Source: Panopea generosa
Lineage: Eukaryota; Mollusca; Bivalvia; Adapedonta; Hiatellidae
Assembly: GCA_029582155.1 (NCBI GenBank)
Contig: CM055909.1
Coordinates: 22,155,347-22,219,346 of the forward strand
Length of the DNA stretch: 64,000 nucleotides
Direction of reading: 5' to 3'
How positions within the stretch are numbered: the stretch's first letter is position 1; each line of letters opens with the position of its first letter. The position numbers were made by a program, and so were the translations under genes. Of this stretch, positions 22,936-36,600 are shown in pieces. A model generated the notes under the pieces. The model made no database searches. It was not told the origin of the DNA and saw nothing but the letters and a program-made list of their open reading frames with translations.

Positions 22936-24804
22936 ATAAAAAAAATGTCAGGTAATGGGTTAGCTGTTCCGTTCAGTATATACCATCTCCTGACGGTATA
23001 TATGATTTTGCTCGTTTCCTACTTTAGTATCCTATTACAGTGTTTGTATCACAATTGGTTTAATTTTTGTCTCTTACAAAACAATAATTTTACATCTGAA
23101 TGCTCTCCAAAAGCTATTTTCAGTAAATGCACAAAATGCATTTTGCTATTTTTGATTGGCGTTTATTTCGTACATAACATGTGCCGTTGAAGTTCCTTCC
23201 CATGCTGTTAATTAATTAACCAGAACTTGCTTGAGCTTGCAAACATGACCCTAATGATGTCTCATGTTCCATCGATTTTCAGAAAGTTCCTTGATATTAA
23301 GCCAATTTCTATCATGTCTTGTATATAATTGGAATACACTCTCCTGTCCACATATAAAGTACGTCCTTATCGGAAAGCAATTTTGAGGAAGCCTATAGGG
23401 AAAAATAGACGAAGCCAAAACAACTGATTAAAGTATATTTTTCTAAACAAGTCACATATGTTGACGTTGTAAAGCATGTATTTAAGAGGTTGTCTACTGG
23501 TCTTGTGACGTAATATGGTTGGCCCAGGGTCGGAATCGGTGGTATTGCCTTGATCCACAGACGAAATAGTTTGTAGATTGCACCATGTGTTCTGTATATT
23601 TAGTTTATTCTCCAGAAACTTAACATTTATATATAATAACGCTCAATACTTATTTTGCTATCACGTGTTTTCTTATTATGCAATATGAATGTAACAATAC
23701 ACCATTTGTAACATCACGCATTTTCGGACAATATCCTGTCCACTGTCCAGGTCAGAATACAATCTGCCTACAGTACCCAATTTAAACAAATGTATCTGAA
23801 CAGAGAGTGTTCATATAACATGCCATAAAATATAGGCATACCTGAACATTCGACTAAACATGTCTTTGATGACATATTCTGTAAACTGAAGTGTCTGTTC
23901 GGAGTCCATATGTATTTGCCTTGATAATGTGGTTGCCTTTGGTTATCTGTAGCCAATATAATAGTATGGTTTTATATGGCTCTATTCAGGATTGCAATTA
24001 AAGAGTTTCTTTCTAAAATAAGGTCACAATCACCACGGCATGTTTTGTTATTATTTGATATACTTTTAAAGTGTTGTTAATACACTCATTTGACAAAACG
24101 ATATGTCCATTAAAAGGTTTTCTTGTGTGCAGTTTGAAAATAAAAGTTTAATCCAACTGCCCAAAATTAGAAATTGTAGGGATGAGCGTTTCATGTCATG
24201 AACTCAAAATTGTTAACACACACACATGGAACCACATACAAACATATATTCAACATACCAAGCAGGCAAGTAATGTATATTTCAGTATATTGAATCACAC
24301 CTGAAATGTACAGAAGGCAGCTGCTGTTCGATAGCAATTCTGATTTTTTTCTTTATCGGTTTAGAGACAACGTGTGTTTTAAATGATGCTCATATGCCAC
24401 AAACAATAATGTCGTGTGTTTTCACGCCATTTCATCATTTGTAGAAAGAGTATAAAACATAAAAATGCATAAATGATGATTTCTGCTTATCAATACAATT
24501 CTGGAGCTCGTTTTGACGCGATTGTGCTGAGACAAAAAAAATGGTTTAGCATAGATATCAAATATCTGTTATCATCGTTCAATATGTTTAGTACAGAGAT
24601 ATTTTCTAAGTCATTGAATTTTCTTTTCATATTCTATGTGTCAGTTGTTAACATTGTTTTTGTTATTTCGAGTAAAAAACTGTTATCACTCGGCATCTTC
24701 CTCAATTGGTGTACATTTTGAAAATTGCACTTATTAATCAATCAGAAACTATTACAACAGAAATAACATTCATGTACTATAGGTTGGTATATAATCACAC
24801 AAAA
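22936..24804. other. Anonymous non-coding DNA
   Basis: A 119-codon open frame (22831-23190 +) overlaps the arm element and continues into this region. It is hydrophobic, AT-driven and without a recognised domain, and I do not call it a gene. Confidence 0.5.
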
Positions 24805-25105
24805 TGTCAATACTGAAGTAGCTTTAACATTAATATGAATGAGAGATTGTGCGAGTGGGTGAGTAAGAGAAAGAGAAGAGGTGAAATAGAGAGAGAGAGA
24901 GTACCCAGTTTAAACACATTATAAGCATTGACATCCAGTGTTATTGGTGAAGGAATCTTAATAGAACCAATGACCTTAGAAGAACCATCTGACAAACGTC
25001 CTTAAGTGTATGATTCAAACTGGGTTCGAATCCACGACTTCAGCAGAGGTAAGAAAAAATCTTGAGACGACACTTTGAACCACTTAGTCACGGAGGACCC
25101 TTACT
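24805..25105 (-). mobile_element. SINE-like element with class II tRNA-type head
   Basis: The minus-strand head lies at 25021-25098. The A box is the complement of accacttagtcacgg (25080-25094). A long variable-arm-like stretch follows, then the B box, complement of gggttcgaatcc (25022-25033). This arrangement resembles a Ser/Leu-type tRNA. The body beyond it carries a GA run at about 24890-24901. The extent of the body is a guess. Confidence 0.5.
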
Positions 25106-26866
25106 TATCTAGCTCGGCAGTATTAAAGAGGATACAACAGCTGCATGGAATTGCGAGTTTCAACATTATACGATGACCTTTATGACGAAGTATCATCTTA
25201 TGATTCGTTGCTTCACAAAAAAATATCGATTACTTACCTCCCTATAAATCAAACAAACCATATATGACGGCAATTCTAAAGCGTTTGTCTTCATGATAAG
25301 ATATGGTGTATGACATTTTGTGGTATATAATGCAATTATACGCCGTTTATTGTCCCAGATAACGCTATGGAGCGTTTATGACAAAAACAATTTGGACTGA
25401 GAAACACAAAACCATCTAATCAGATAAGGAATGTATATTTGTCATTAACAAAAAATACACGCTTTTCTCTATGTATTGCATGCTGTTTGCCATAACAATC
25501 ATTGATTTTTTGTTGGTCATTTGTAATTGTGGTTGTATTTACATTTAAGTATCTAGGCTATTCAGATGTAAAAACCGTCTTAATTACGCAGACTATACTC
25601 TTAGTGAAATAGACGCTCAAGAATACGATAGAGGTGACTGGCAATATATACTCTATCAAACTATATACATATTGCCAAACTTTTCTGCTGTTGCAAGGGA
25701 TGATTTTACCTAACGTTTATGGTTATAGATTACTATTCCGTAGATATTGGGAGTTTGTCAAGTAATATACATTTGAGAAAGAGTATCAAAGAGGATTGGA
25801 TCATTTGATTCTGCAGAAGATTGTATGGTGAATAGCCAATCGTTAAACGGTTGATCGGAATGAATTCCTTCTATTTTTGCAACAATCAGAAGGTTTTTAG
25901 GTTCAGTGATAGCCAAGTTCCTCCTAATACCGATACTGTATTATTCGTCTTGTTGTACCCTTGGTTATTGTTCCCTTCCTACTCTGGCTTCTGCAAATAT
26001 ATTGGTTACATACAGTCATTTAGTAACGCGTTAATATGTTTAATTTTACGATATAGACATATGGAAGGAAAAGAAATTCTGACTTTTAACTCTGAAAAGG
26101 TTTCATGTTTTGATGTGACGGCGGCGAAACATCGAGTTTAATTCCAAGTGTATTCGAATTTAAACATATTTTTTATATAAAAAAACAACCACTATTTTTA
26201 TGTTCAAAACATATCTTACTTGTTCTATGTTTCCAAAACCTTGGATTTTCAAAAACCTCGGAGTTTCCAAATATAATATAATCATTCGAATATAATATAA
26301 TTCAAATATATAACAATGTTACCGACTATTCCAACATATAAAAATATTATAAGAAAATATTAACTAACGCACGTACAGTAATTGCATAAATTGGTCATCG
26401 GATTCTATTATTCTAAGCCAATACGTAATTAAATAAGGAAGATGTTTAGATTGAAGTACTATGTCCATAATTTGTGATATAGAAATATGTATGTAATAAA
26501 CTGACTAAATTGTGGCTGATAAGAAAAGTGTTAATCCTGGTGAATTGTAGTAAAAACAACACGAACAACGGAATCGGCGAATATTCTTACTCTCGCCATA
26601 CAAGACAATTAGGAAGATCGCCTATCTTTGCATGATATTAAAGTTATGATCATTTTAAAGAGGCAAATGCCGCCAAAATGGTACAGTTAAAGATATTCAG
26701 AAAGTGGCATGTGTTGTAAGTGCTATATCTGGATATAATAAAAATTGATTTTTTTTCTGTCTGATATGAAGAAATGAAACAATATGTCGAGCAAAGTAAA
26801 GTTCAGACAAAATTCTGTAGATTTTAAGCTTCTGAAATTGAGACAAAATAAAAGACTACTAATAAA
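25106..26866. other. Anonymous AT-rich non-coding DNA
   Basis: No gene was recognised. The 96-codon frame at 25851-26141 has no domain I recognise and is within chance length. Confidence 0.5.
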
Positions 26867-27066
26867 GCGGGACTGACTGTGTCAGATACAGTGTTGGCTG
26901 CTCACGCCATAAGTTTCGGGTTCGATCCCCCGCCCGACCCGGTGGCTCTCAAACACGACACCCAGTAACGGTTTTATCTAAAATGCGGACTTGCAAGCGG
27001 TTTATAATTATAAGCACCTGTCTTTCTTCGCAAATGACCGAAAATAAATCAAAGTTAACTAAAACT
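26867..27066 (+). mobile_element. tRNA-derived SINE, third family
   Basis: A well-preserved head at 26867-26940 contains the B box gggttcgatcccc and a plausible A-box region (cagtgttggctgctc). The body continues through tttataattataagcacctg to an A-rich end (ccgaaaataaatcaaagtt). It is unrelated to the ATTG-tailed family. Confidence 0.65.
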
Positions 27067-27084
27067 ACACTAATAAGATGTAAA

Positions 27085-27310
27085 GCGCCGCTTTAACTTT
27101 TTTCAGCAATATCGCGACGGTGTCTACTTGAGACAGTATTCTGAGCGCTGCCACATTGGCGTATCATGCCGCAGACACATGGTATGGTACCTCTCCCAGT
27201 CACATCATACTGATACCGGGCCGACCAGACCTAGAACTATCCTCGAAATGCTAAACACCAAGCATGGAAGCATCTAATACCGTTTTTAAAGTCTTTGGTA
27301 TGACCTCCAC
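27085..27310. repeat. Dispersed molluscan-type repeat fragment
   Basis: The stretch holding cagcaatatcgcgacggtg, catgccgcagacac, tgataccgggccgacca and agtctttggtatgac matches, from memory, a very widespread bivalve interspersed repeat. Only one copy lies in this window, so this rests on recollection rather than internal comparison. Confidence 0.45.
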
Positions 27311-28765
27311 TAATAAGACGAATACTTTTAAAGACGGTACCAATTAAATGTACAACTATTCAATTCCTCCTGTTAGACATAAAAATGTTGTAAATAATTT
27401 GATGTCTTCTACCTTTATTTACACTTTATCAATCTATGATGTGATTACTGGGAAATGAGTGAGGATTGGTACAACCTTGAAGCTGGTTTAACGATAAACG
27501 GTCCTGCTTGAGCATAGATCTATATATTCTTAATTTGGATGAATAACCCGAAGTTCTTTCTGATTATATTACCTGGATTCTGTGGGTTCATTTCATTAGA
27601 TAGCTTAAAAAAGAACATGTATCACGTGATCAGTGATTTGCATTTTCAAATGGCGCGCTTTGTTTAAAGAACTTTAAGAACTGTGGAAGGTGTTTTGGAA
27701 TATACATATACGTTCAACTAATTAAATGGAGGTGTGTTACGACAAGTATTTTTCACAAAATATTGTTATTTGTATTTTGATGTAGGTGTATGATACAGAT
27801 CATCCATTACTGAATATTTTCATATCATCCGACTGGTCACATCACATCTACTAGCATTGGCATCTGCTGATTTCATAAACCAACTGGCTGTGATGGGAAT
27901 GGTGATAGTTTATAATGATGCACAGTACAGCAACTATTGATATGGAAATAACGCTTTAATGATATTTTATCAATACTTTCCATCATGTAATTACACTGTA
28001 TTGGCACGGATGACCAGATACCATTCATCTTACGCCATATTCATACATCAATTTGGCTATTGCATTGTGATAAATGCCAATTGCACATTAAGTGAAATCG
28101 ACAGCGTCGTTACGTTGCATGGCCAGTAAAATGCAAATGTAATCAAGTCATATTTTGAAAGAAAAGATCGATATATTGACGGCAGTAACGAAGATTTATT
28201 CAAAGGGAAATCATCTATATATTGATATTGCACGAGGTAATATGCAAGACAAAAAGAAGGTAAAAAATAAATAAATGATTGATTAAAGATGTAGTGATGC
28301 CTTTTAGGCTATCAACTTATATTACCATGAAATATTAGTATTTCACATCATTTGTAATTAAACATTAAGTCTATATCCGTTGAAACGTAGTAGCCCCGGT
28401 CACATTTCACGTTAAATTATGCATGCCTACCCGTTGGAAAGTGACCCCTTTCACTATATTCAACGAAATTTGAACCCTGCTATCTCAATATACACCATCC
28501 TCACTCTTCTGCAAGTATCTGCGGATACACTGCGGATTTTCGTCATGTAAAAATAATACATATACATGAAATATGTAAAAAAGAGATAATTATGCGTTAT
28601 TATAAGCATAGACTATTCAGCAAGTTAAATATCAAACAATCAAGGTGCCGTCCCTTCACCATGCACAAGTTAAAATTAATCTTTGTTTACTTAATGTAAC
28701 AAACTGCTTAGGACCCCAAGTGCGTAGATAATTTAAGCATTTTAAGTATCATTGAAAAATAGCAA
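27311..28765. other. Anonymous non-coding DNA
   Basis: I see no gene in this interval. The stretch 28380-28520 is slightly GC-richer but has no open frame of note. Confidence 0.5.
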
Positions 28766-29336
28766 TAACTTGTTTATACTATTCTGTACAATTATTTTAT
28801 CGCACGTTTTTTCGTTCAAACTGTTTATAATTGGAAATAAACACATTTCTGCTGTTTTAACTTAAAACAGGAAACGGAACATTTAAATGACATAATAATT
28901 GCAACATAACTGCAAGCAATATATTAAATAGTCATACCCGTAACAAATACAATGCAAACATACAGAACAAATGCTAACCTCCTTGGAAACTCTCATTATC
29001 AATACCGTGTCATGGTTACTTCAACCTGGTTTTATATTTAAGGATTCCATCGCACTCTTCGACATCACATCATATAACAGATGATGTACACACAAATATA
29101 CCATTACATATAGCTCATATGAAACATATAATCTTATATATATACAACGATCAATTTAAAGTTGGAACAGAACATATTATAGGTACACTGTTATCATTAG
29201 TCTACATCAGGATATAATCCTATTCTGAAGACACAATATATTGACTGTAGGCGATATGTCAGTCGTATACGAGCTACTTAATAGTGTAATTGGTCATATA
29301 TTAACCCAACACTGGCATCGTTGATGCTGTAGTATA
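28766..29336 (+). repeat. Dispersed ~565-bp repeat, copy 2
   Basis: Partner of 18752-19315, same strand, about 10 kb away, with sharp edges. It contains an extra ~10-bp insertion (ttcaaactg region near 28815) relative to copy 1 and isolated substitutions. The repeat-family fragment that follows copy 1 is absent here, so that fragment is not part of the element. Confidence 0.85.
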
Positions 29337-30018
29337 TATTGTTGTTTTATATAGAGAGCCAACATATGAAAAGATTGGCACATTTCTCCTAACGTCCGAT
29401 CATAAATCATTTACATTTATCAGCAAACTTGAATATCTTGAAGGAAAGCAAATATATTTTGGAAGAGGAAATTTGCAGTTCATACTTCAACAATCGATTT
29501 ACATAAACGTGTTAACGTTGATTGCCATAGATGTCGTTTCCTGAGAAGATACGACTTGTATTATATTTCTTTAACTGCTACTTTAAAAGCATTCTGTCAA
29601 ACATTGCATGTGTGGTGTCTTGTTTCATCAGTGACTTTTTTAATAATTACCAAAAGTTCCATTGTTTGTTATTGGTCTGAAGTTTGGTCTAATGTTTGTT
29701 GAATGGACGATGTACATTCCTTAAATCATCAGAAAGAGAAGACGTCTTGGTTGTATTGTAGTTATAAAGCAACTTTAAGTACAAAATGTACGTACTCAAG
29801 ATGAAATTTCTAGAACTGCTTCAATGAAATTTTATTATGAATACTTTTTAATGTACTGTTTCGGTTGCATATAATATTATTTACACGTTTTAAGATTAAA
29901 CTTCTATTGTGATTTAAACATGTTTATTACTACATGACTGTGTTGAAATATAAAGTAATTTCACAGGACCACATTTGATAACATTTGTTAACCATTGCTA
30001 ATATGGCCATCCATTTAA
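29337..30018. other. Anonymous non-coding DNA
   Basis: I see no gene or repeat in this interval. Confidence 0.5.
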
Positions 30019-30140
30019 ATGCTTAGCACTATTAGAATATAGTTTGCTTAGCACCATAAGAATAAAGTTTGCTTAACACTATAAGAATGAAGTTTGCTTA
30101 TCACTATAAGAATAAAGTTTGCTTAACACTGTTAGACTAA
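30019..30140 (+). repeat. 25-bp minisatellite, about five units
   Basis: The unit agtttgcttaacactataag plus aataa recurs five times with minor changes (agcaccat, atcactat). It ends just before the SINE at 30160. Confidence 0.85.
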
Positions 30141-30159
30141 TACTCACTCTTTGTTTAAA

Positions 30160-30415
30160 GTAGGGTTGTGGTCCTCCGTGTCCGTGCGGCCAATGCGCGC
30201 CGTCTCAGCTTACCTGTCACCGCTCAATTCAAAGACTCGAGTCCCGTTCGCTTAAAAATACATAAAATGAGAAAGTTTGACAGTTACCTGCGGACGGACG
30301 GTGGTTTTACTCCGATTTATAGTGAGGTAGTTTCCATCAACAAAACTGGATGACCACATACCTGTAATGTGTTAAAAATGGCTTTAAACCCCATTAAAAA
30401 TAAATTATTTAAGGT
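30160..30415 (+). mobile_element. SINE with conserved central domain
   Basis: A decayed tRNA-like head (30165-30245, B-box-like gactcgagtccc) is followed by a GC-rich core. The core contains gcggacggacggtggtttta, then ccatcaacaaaactggatga and a terminal aaaccccattaaaaataaat. This layout of head, conserved core and 3' A-rich end is typical of animal SINE superfamilies with shared central domains. I do not assign V or Meta type. Confidence 0.55.
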
Positions 30416-30806
30416 ACAATGTATACCTATATAACAGTTATAGCTCTTGACTGGTTTATAATACATCAGATTGATCGTTCATCTTCTGGAACTTTATTAG
30501 TCTGACTCGGAATACAGCGCAGACGGATACAACGAGCTTCAACATCTTTGCAAGTCTAAATATAGAGCTCGAAATCGGATGATCCAATAGAGATATGACA
30601 GAATCTATTTATAGAAATTGGTCGTAGCTAGAATATAACTTTTACGGTTGTTATGAAAATTATACGCGCCGGCGCTCAGGACAAATGCGCCTGACTGTAA
30701 AATTATAGCATTATATACATTTTATTGCAACGTCTTGTTATAGTTTGGTCTAAGTATGGATATATATCGGCTCATGAGAAGAATTCAATGAGTCGAGTAC
30801 TTAAGA
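30416..30806. other. Anonymous non-coding DNA
   Basis: I see no gene in this interval. Confidence 0.4.
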
Positions 30807-31096
30807 GTTTGTTTGTTGTATAATTTAGCGCCATTTTTATGCCATCGAGGGGCTAAAAGACGATAAAATATCCGAACAGCTCTTGACTGCGATCCTAGAA
30901 GGTTCACCAGTACTCGAGCACACACATCCCAACAAGTACCTGATAACTTTCTCACTACAATCAACGGTGAGAGACAAGTGACAATGAGATGCAATGTCGT
31001 ATGTCCATCATCACGGAGAATGTGGTCGGTTGAGGATTCGAACTTAATACCCCTTACTGTATAATCAGACGCTCTACCGATTGAGCTAAATCGCTA
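30807..31096 (-). mobile_element. tRNA-derived SINE, copy 4
   Basis: ATTG-tailed family; the tail is now gtttgtttgttg. The B-box complement (aggattcgaactta) is at 31033-31046 and the A-box complement (taccgattgagctaa) at 31075-31089. The body includes the shared gccatcgaggggctaa and ggttcaccagtact blocks. Confidence 0.8.
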
Positions 31097-31869
31097 AACT
31101 GTAGGAAATGTGGTTTTGGCGACATTTCCTAAGGCACAACACATACTATAGTTGGTATAATGATATAATTATAGAAATTGATATCTAATTAGGGTTTGAT
31201 TCTATATTCCAATGAAAATCTATAATATTAAAAAGACAATGTGCATGTTTTGCCGTTTAAACGATACATCATGATTCCAACCTTGACCCTGTCCAAAATA
31301 GAAATACAAAGGTCAGGATACAAACATACCAGGGCATTTGACCCCATATTTATATCATATATATATATGCGTTCAGATTGTGATACAATATCGATGAACT
31401 TTTAACTTCTAATATGGATGTCACTTATATATGTACATGTACAATACTTTCATCAAAGTTCTAGGTTTTTCGGTTAACGATAGGCACAACACAACAGTTT
31501 TCGAGCAATTGTGAACAATTTGTGAACAATTCCAGAATATATAGATGTTTATATTCAAATGGCAAACGCCGACTATCATACAACTTCTTTTAAACCTGAG
31601 TCCAAACTAATTATCTATATGATGCAAATATGTATATTAAAATGTCTTAAAACATAGATGATGTTTCTATTTCGGAAAGGAGCCTATGAAATCCACCATT
31701 TTTCGCATTTTGGAAAATGAGTAACCAATACGTTGTTGTTTCATTTTCATCGACAAGATGAGAATAACTTTTAAATCGAGGAAATATATATTTTTTTGAG
31801 AATGTTTATTCATATTTTCAACACTAGTGTGACTTCATTAGTTATATAAAAATGTCACTACTCTCTACA
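31097..31869. other. Anonymous non-coding DNA
   Basis: I see no gene or repeat in this interval. Confidence 0.5.
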
Positions 31870-32085
31870 ATAGTTTCTCCCTGTTGGGTCCGTTAAATAG
31901 CAAACATGGGAGAGCCATATTTGAATACGTTGATTGGTCAGATGCTTCAGGGTAAGTAAATAATGTCACAGTTTAGTTAGCGTTCAGTTGCATTGTGGTA
32001 CAGGCATTATAATTCCCTGTTTTCTTCACTTAAGGTTAATAGACCTGATTAGGAAGATATTCAGTTCTGGATGGAACAGATTTCC
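31870..32085 (+). repeat. Dispersed repeat pair, copy 1 (partner at 59.8 kb)
   Basis: It shares with 59838-60050 an ordered series of blocks: ggtccgttaaatagcaa, cgttgattggtca, ttgcttcag-like, tagtttag, ggacaggcat-like, aattccctg, ttcac/att and ggttaata..cttgat. Similarity is patchy, consistent with an old element. No tRNA-like head or inverted ends were found. Confidence 0.65.
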
Positions 32086-33540
32086 TTCTAAAACATTTCA
32101 GATAATTTGGAGAGTCATGTCCACACAGTATTACGTTCATAGTGTAAAGATTGGTTCGATTTGTTCACATGAGTAACACATATTACATCAGAACCATGTG
32201 TTCCTTTACTTGTTACACTTATGATTAAACACTATTACATGATATTTCGATCACTTACGACACCATAATAGTAAAGGGTAACCGACATAAGATAGAATTA
32301 TGTATGAACACAATACATGTACATGTACCTCTAGACAAAATAACTCAAACGTATTTACCTGACACTGCTTCGACGGCAACTGTTGACCGACTATTATATT
32401 GTTTCAATCTGTTAACATTTCTATTCTATGATACAAATAAACATACATATACACACGAACGTACGCACGTACGTATACATGCACGCAAAAATACAAACAC
32501 ACTTAAGTGAATAATTGTCAAAATTGCTGTATGTCTCTTTAAAACCGTTCTACTGTAATACCGAGCATGGGGAAGAAGAACATATCACGCGGCGTTGTTG
32601 TTGGACTTAAGAATAGCTGAAACGGCGTCTCAATGATTAATAGTAGTAATATTGCCATTGTGTCCATCTCGAAAACATACTACGACCAAAGATGTATTTT
32701 ATTGTAGTTTTCAATCACAAAATTACCATGTCTGACTAGGGACTTTGTGGAAATGGCTAGACAACATGGGTACGTTCGATAATTCTACATCAAAACATTG
32801 TAAGTGTAAGTGTATAGAAACACAATGTAGACCAGGATATGCGTATCGTATTGTGAGAATAAGATAGTGTATGGCTATCAGGAAATATAGCATTCAAAAG
32901 ACTCAGCCTTCATAACATAGCATGCATAGAATACTTAGTATGTTGCTACACAAACATATACGGACATATCGTGTTCATTAGTTTCAACGGAGATTTGACG
33001 TCATTTTCAACACATGACAGGTTATATATTTCAATTAACTTTATTGGTGGCTGAAGGCTTTGGCTGAATTACACAAAATAACTTACGATAAAAATTGCCG
33101 TAAGTCAATTTGACAATTTCTTTGTTGCATGTTCAAATTTAGATCGAGATTTAAAAAGATTGTAATTCCATAAAATATATAAATATCTGTATGATATGAA
33201 CCAAAATTGGGTTCATTTGGATGACTATCAAAAATATTATGAGTAATTGTTGGTTTGCTTTTACGGCGAGTTTTGTCGTAACTTTGTTTGTGAAATGCAT
33301 CCCTGAGCAATAACCTGAGCATACCAGTCGTTAGTAACTAGGGACGGTTTCACTAAATATCTCAACCTGGGATTTTCCTCATTTCAAATTTGTTTTTTTC
33401 TAAATGATTACTAATGACTCACCAAATGGTCCATACAGAATACCAAATATTTACTTACTGGTAAAATAGTTAATATAAAGATATCAACGTAAATAAAGTT
33501 GTAGCGTTTCAAAGATTTGAGTGGGGGAAAATCTCAAGTT
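32086..33540. other. Anonymous non-coding DNA
   Basis: I see no gene in this interval. A cluster of acgta/cacac microsatellite-like sequence lies at 32440-32505. Confidence 0.5.
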
Positions 33541-33665
33541 TAGATGTTTAGAGAAACTGAGACCTGGTAACCTTCTTATGTTACGAGTTTGGTTTTAACC
33601 AGGCCAGCGACCTTAGCAGAGAGGTATAGATGATTTGAGACAACGTTTAGCACATTTGAAAGGTC
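33541..33665 (-). mobile_element. Decayed SINE head related to the 25.0 kb element
   Basis: On the minus strand it shares with 25021-25098 the order acc..tt, gtctcaa, a pyrimidine-rich variable-arm-like stretch (tatacctctctgctaaggtc) and a remnant B-box position. It is too degraded for a confident boundary. Confidence 0.35.
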
Positions 33666-36600
33666 AGTAGAAAAAATTAAAACTACATTTTGTCCAACAG
33701 GAAACGAAGCATTCAAACGACACATTTATAACGACCTTATAATCGATAATACATGCATACACTAATTATAACATTACATACAAACCATACGTGACAATAG
33801 GTTGAAACACAAATTGCACTGTCAAGGAGCATCTCTGTCACAACGAAGTGTGATTCAGGTCGACAGTTCATCGTAGAGTAATGTCGATCTGTTGCTCGTA
33901 CAAATTGCAAATAAAAGTGTATGTAGTCGATTATTTACATGACAAGGTGCAAGATTACAGCATTTTTTATGATTTTTAAAGTTACACCAGATCATTTGTA
34001 CATTAGTGGGAAATTTGAGACGTTTTAATTAGTGCCTGGTTAATAAAGATGCAAAACAATTGATAGAAGACAATACATCGAAAATAACATTAATTACAAC
34101 TTTGCTAACAGTTATATTATTGATTAACAATGATAAACCTAAGTGACGTTTATCAAGTACAATGTACAAAATAGTGTTTGTAAAAAGCTTCTTTTGCCAC
34201 AGTTTTGTGTCGATGTTGTTTTGAATATCACCGATTTTCCTCCACAAGGTTGCAAATACTAGCAGAAAGTATTGGTAGCGGTTGGCATAGTTTGTTGTAG
34301 GTTCCTCGATCAACTAGATGTTTTATAAAATGGCTTTAGATTGAAATCAAAATGAAACTTGCTAAAAACAGTATTAAAGCAAGTAAGTCTAGAACATACG
34401 CATGTAAATAGTGCAGGAATGTCTCCATTAGTAGCGGGAAATAGATCGGCGCACAAACAGCAAACAATTGCCCGTGACTAGTGTTGTCGAAAGTTGCGTG
34501 TCGTATTTATTACAGGGAGAGAGTGCAATAATGAAGAGTCATGTTCCTGTGCCTAGTGAAAATGTTTCGATACAAACATGATGTCACTAGACAGGTTGTC
34601 GTTTGTTTGGGCACCTATTTGGTTATTATAGTTACAATTAAAATAACAAGTGGAAGGAAAACACGGAATCAATAATCAGACATAAGAAAACTAGGAATTC
34701 GCTTAAGTGAACTTATTAATTTGGGACGTTAGGAGTATGGCATGGAATAGCATGTGCTAAAAGTGAATTGTTTAGCCGTTCCGTTTAAACAAACTCAGTC
34801 TGGTTACAATTTAATATATTTTATAAACAAAACATTTCAACTTTTGAGTTATTCCGCCGAAACAATTACGATTGACTTCAATGTAATAATGGGTCAGACA
34901 TTCACAAGCATAAAACATAAAATGCTTGAACGAATTTAAAATCAAATCAAAGAAATTGTTCGATAGTTCGTGCCGTCCACCATTACGGAATGGTGTGAAC
35001 AACGGTATTTGTGAAATTGTATGTAACTGTTATTTTTATATTTATTTTAAATCTCCTAACACCGCTTATCAAGTATTCAGGCACCATAGTAATCATCTTA
35101 TGTTTTATTCATAAAACTAAATCCAAATTATTCGCGTCATGTAAGGAATATTATATTCTTTATTTCATCTTAACTTACCTAAATAAAGAGTCGTGGCAAC
35201 TTGAATGTTTCTCTAACTCGGGTGACAACGTACCGGCTCTATTTCCTACTTTAATAGATTTTAAAGTTTAGACTCATGGACAATTTTTTATTCAATGTTT
35301 CTTCAATTAATTTTGCTGTAGGCAAATGTTTACGATTACTGTAATTTATATTGTAAGTCTCTCGGGTATATATTTTTCTGCAATATCTTCTCTAAAATAT
35401 CGACACAAAACTTGAAACTGAATTTACGTTCGACGTGCATCCAATATCACAGGAAAAGTGACAATTTAAAAAACTAAATTCCATCTAAACTTAATATAAC
35501 GTAATCTGGCATTATCGCAAATCATCACTGGTAATATTTGCTTCCCCGAATGTTAAAACATGCTTAAATATGATCGCAAAATCCTAAGTTATAATATCAC
35601 TTGGAGCAGAAACTGTCATAAAAATATAACACAACTAGGATCCTATCGACTGGCAGCTGAATCACTCGTTGTGGCAGAGTTCCCTGACCGTGATTATCAT
35701 GATTTCCATTGGGAAGTTTCAATTTGGGTTGCGTTCAGTTCGTTAAAATCGTTAACTTTGTAAACAGAGCAATCATCTCTGAAAGATGTTCGTTTGTGGT
35801 CAGTCTCGTGACTTAAAGAGACATGGACGGATAGCGATGTAGTTTTTTTCCTTTTCTTTTAGTTCGTTTCGGCTTCGTATGCATTTACAAAGAGTAACCA
35901 CGTTTTGCGGTACTGGGCGGTAACATATCGAAGCCTATTTTATTCGAGTCGCATTAAACGGACAGTGTAAATAACAATCGAAATGGAAGGAAAGAAAGCT
36001 TGATTTCGTGTACAACCAACACATACATTCACACGCCGAAACATCTTGGAATGGTCAGAAGCAAAAGTGGTGAGCATAGATATTTTTTACAGATGCAACC
36101 AACATCGCTCTTCCCACTATAATCAAATTATAAAACAAGACGGTGTTAAAAAAGATAAACCCACCAGACTATAGTATTACAATTACGGATGCATGCTTAT
36201 ACGTTTGGTACAGAACATGAATATGCTCACTTTAATGAAGTGTTATATTTCTTGTATATTCTAAACTACTTATCAATGAAATAATACCTGACTCATTCAC
36301 ATTATAGCGAAACTGCATGTACCGATTCTTGAATACTCTTTATATCGAGCACAAAATAAAAACCTTACAAATATTAGTTTATATGAATTTTGTAAACTTT
36401 TATATTACAAGTACAATATAGAAAAAAGTATTTCAAATAATTAATTTTATCATTACCTTCAAGAAAAAAACAATTTCGGTTTTGAAAGCGATCTCCGTAG
36501 TAGAAATTTAAAATATTCGGAATTAACAGTCACTTGTTTACGTAATTTTAGATATTATGAAATTGCATAATAGTTGCACCACTAAGCGTTGTGTTTCTGT

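Noticed and set aside
22831..23190. 119-codon plus-strand frame
   Set aside because: It overlaps the satellite-arm element, is driven by AT-rich hydrophobic codons, has no recognisable domain, and is near chance length for this composition.
23490..23580. SINE-like segment (ggcccagggtcggaatcggt)
   Set aside because: It resembles a B-box region on the minus strand, but no A box or body was found and there is no second copy in the window.
33690..33870. Third copy of the ~565-bp repeat
   Set aside because: Only scattered matches (aacaggaaacg, gacacattata-like) could be lined up, not enough above background without a computed alignment.
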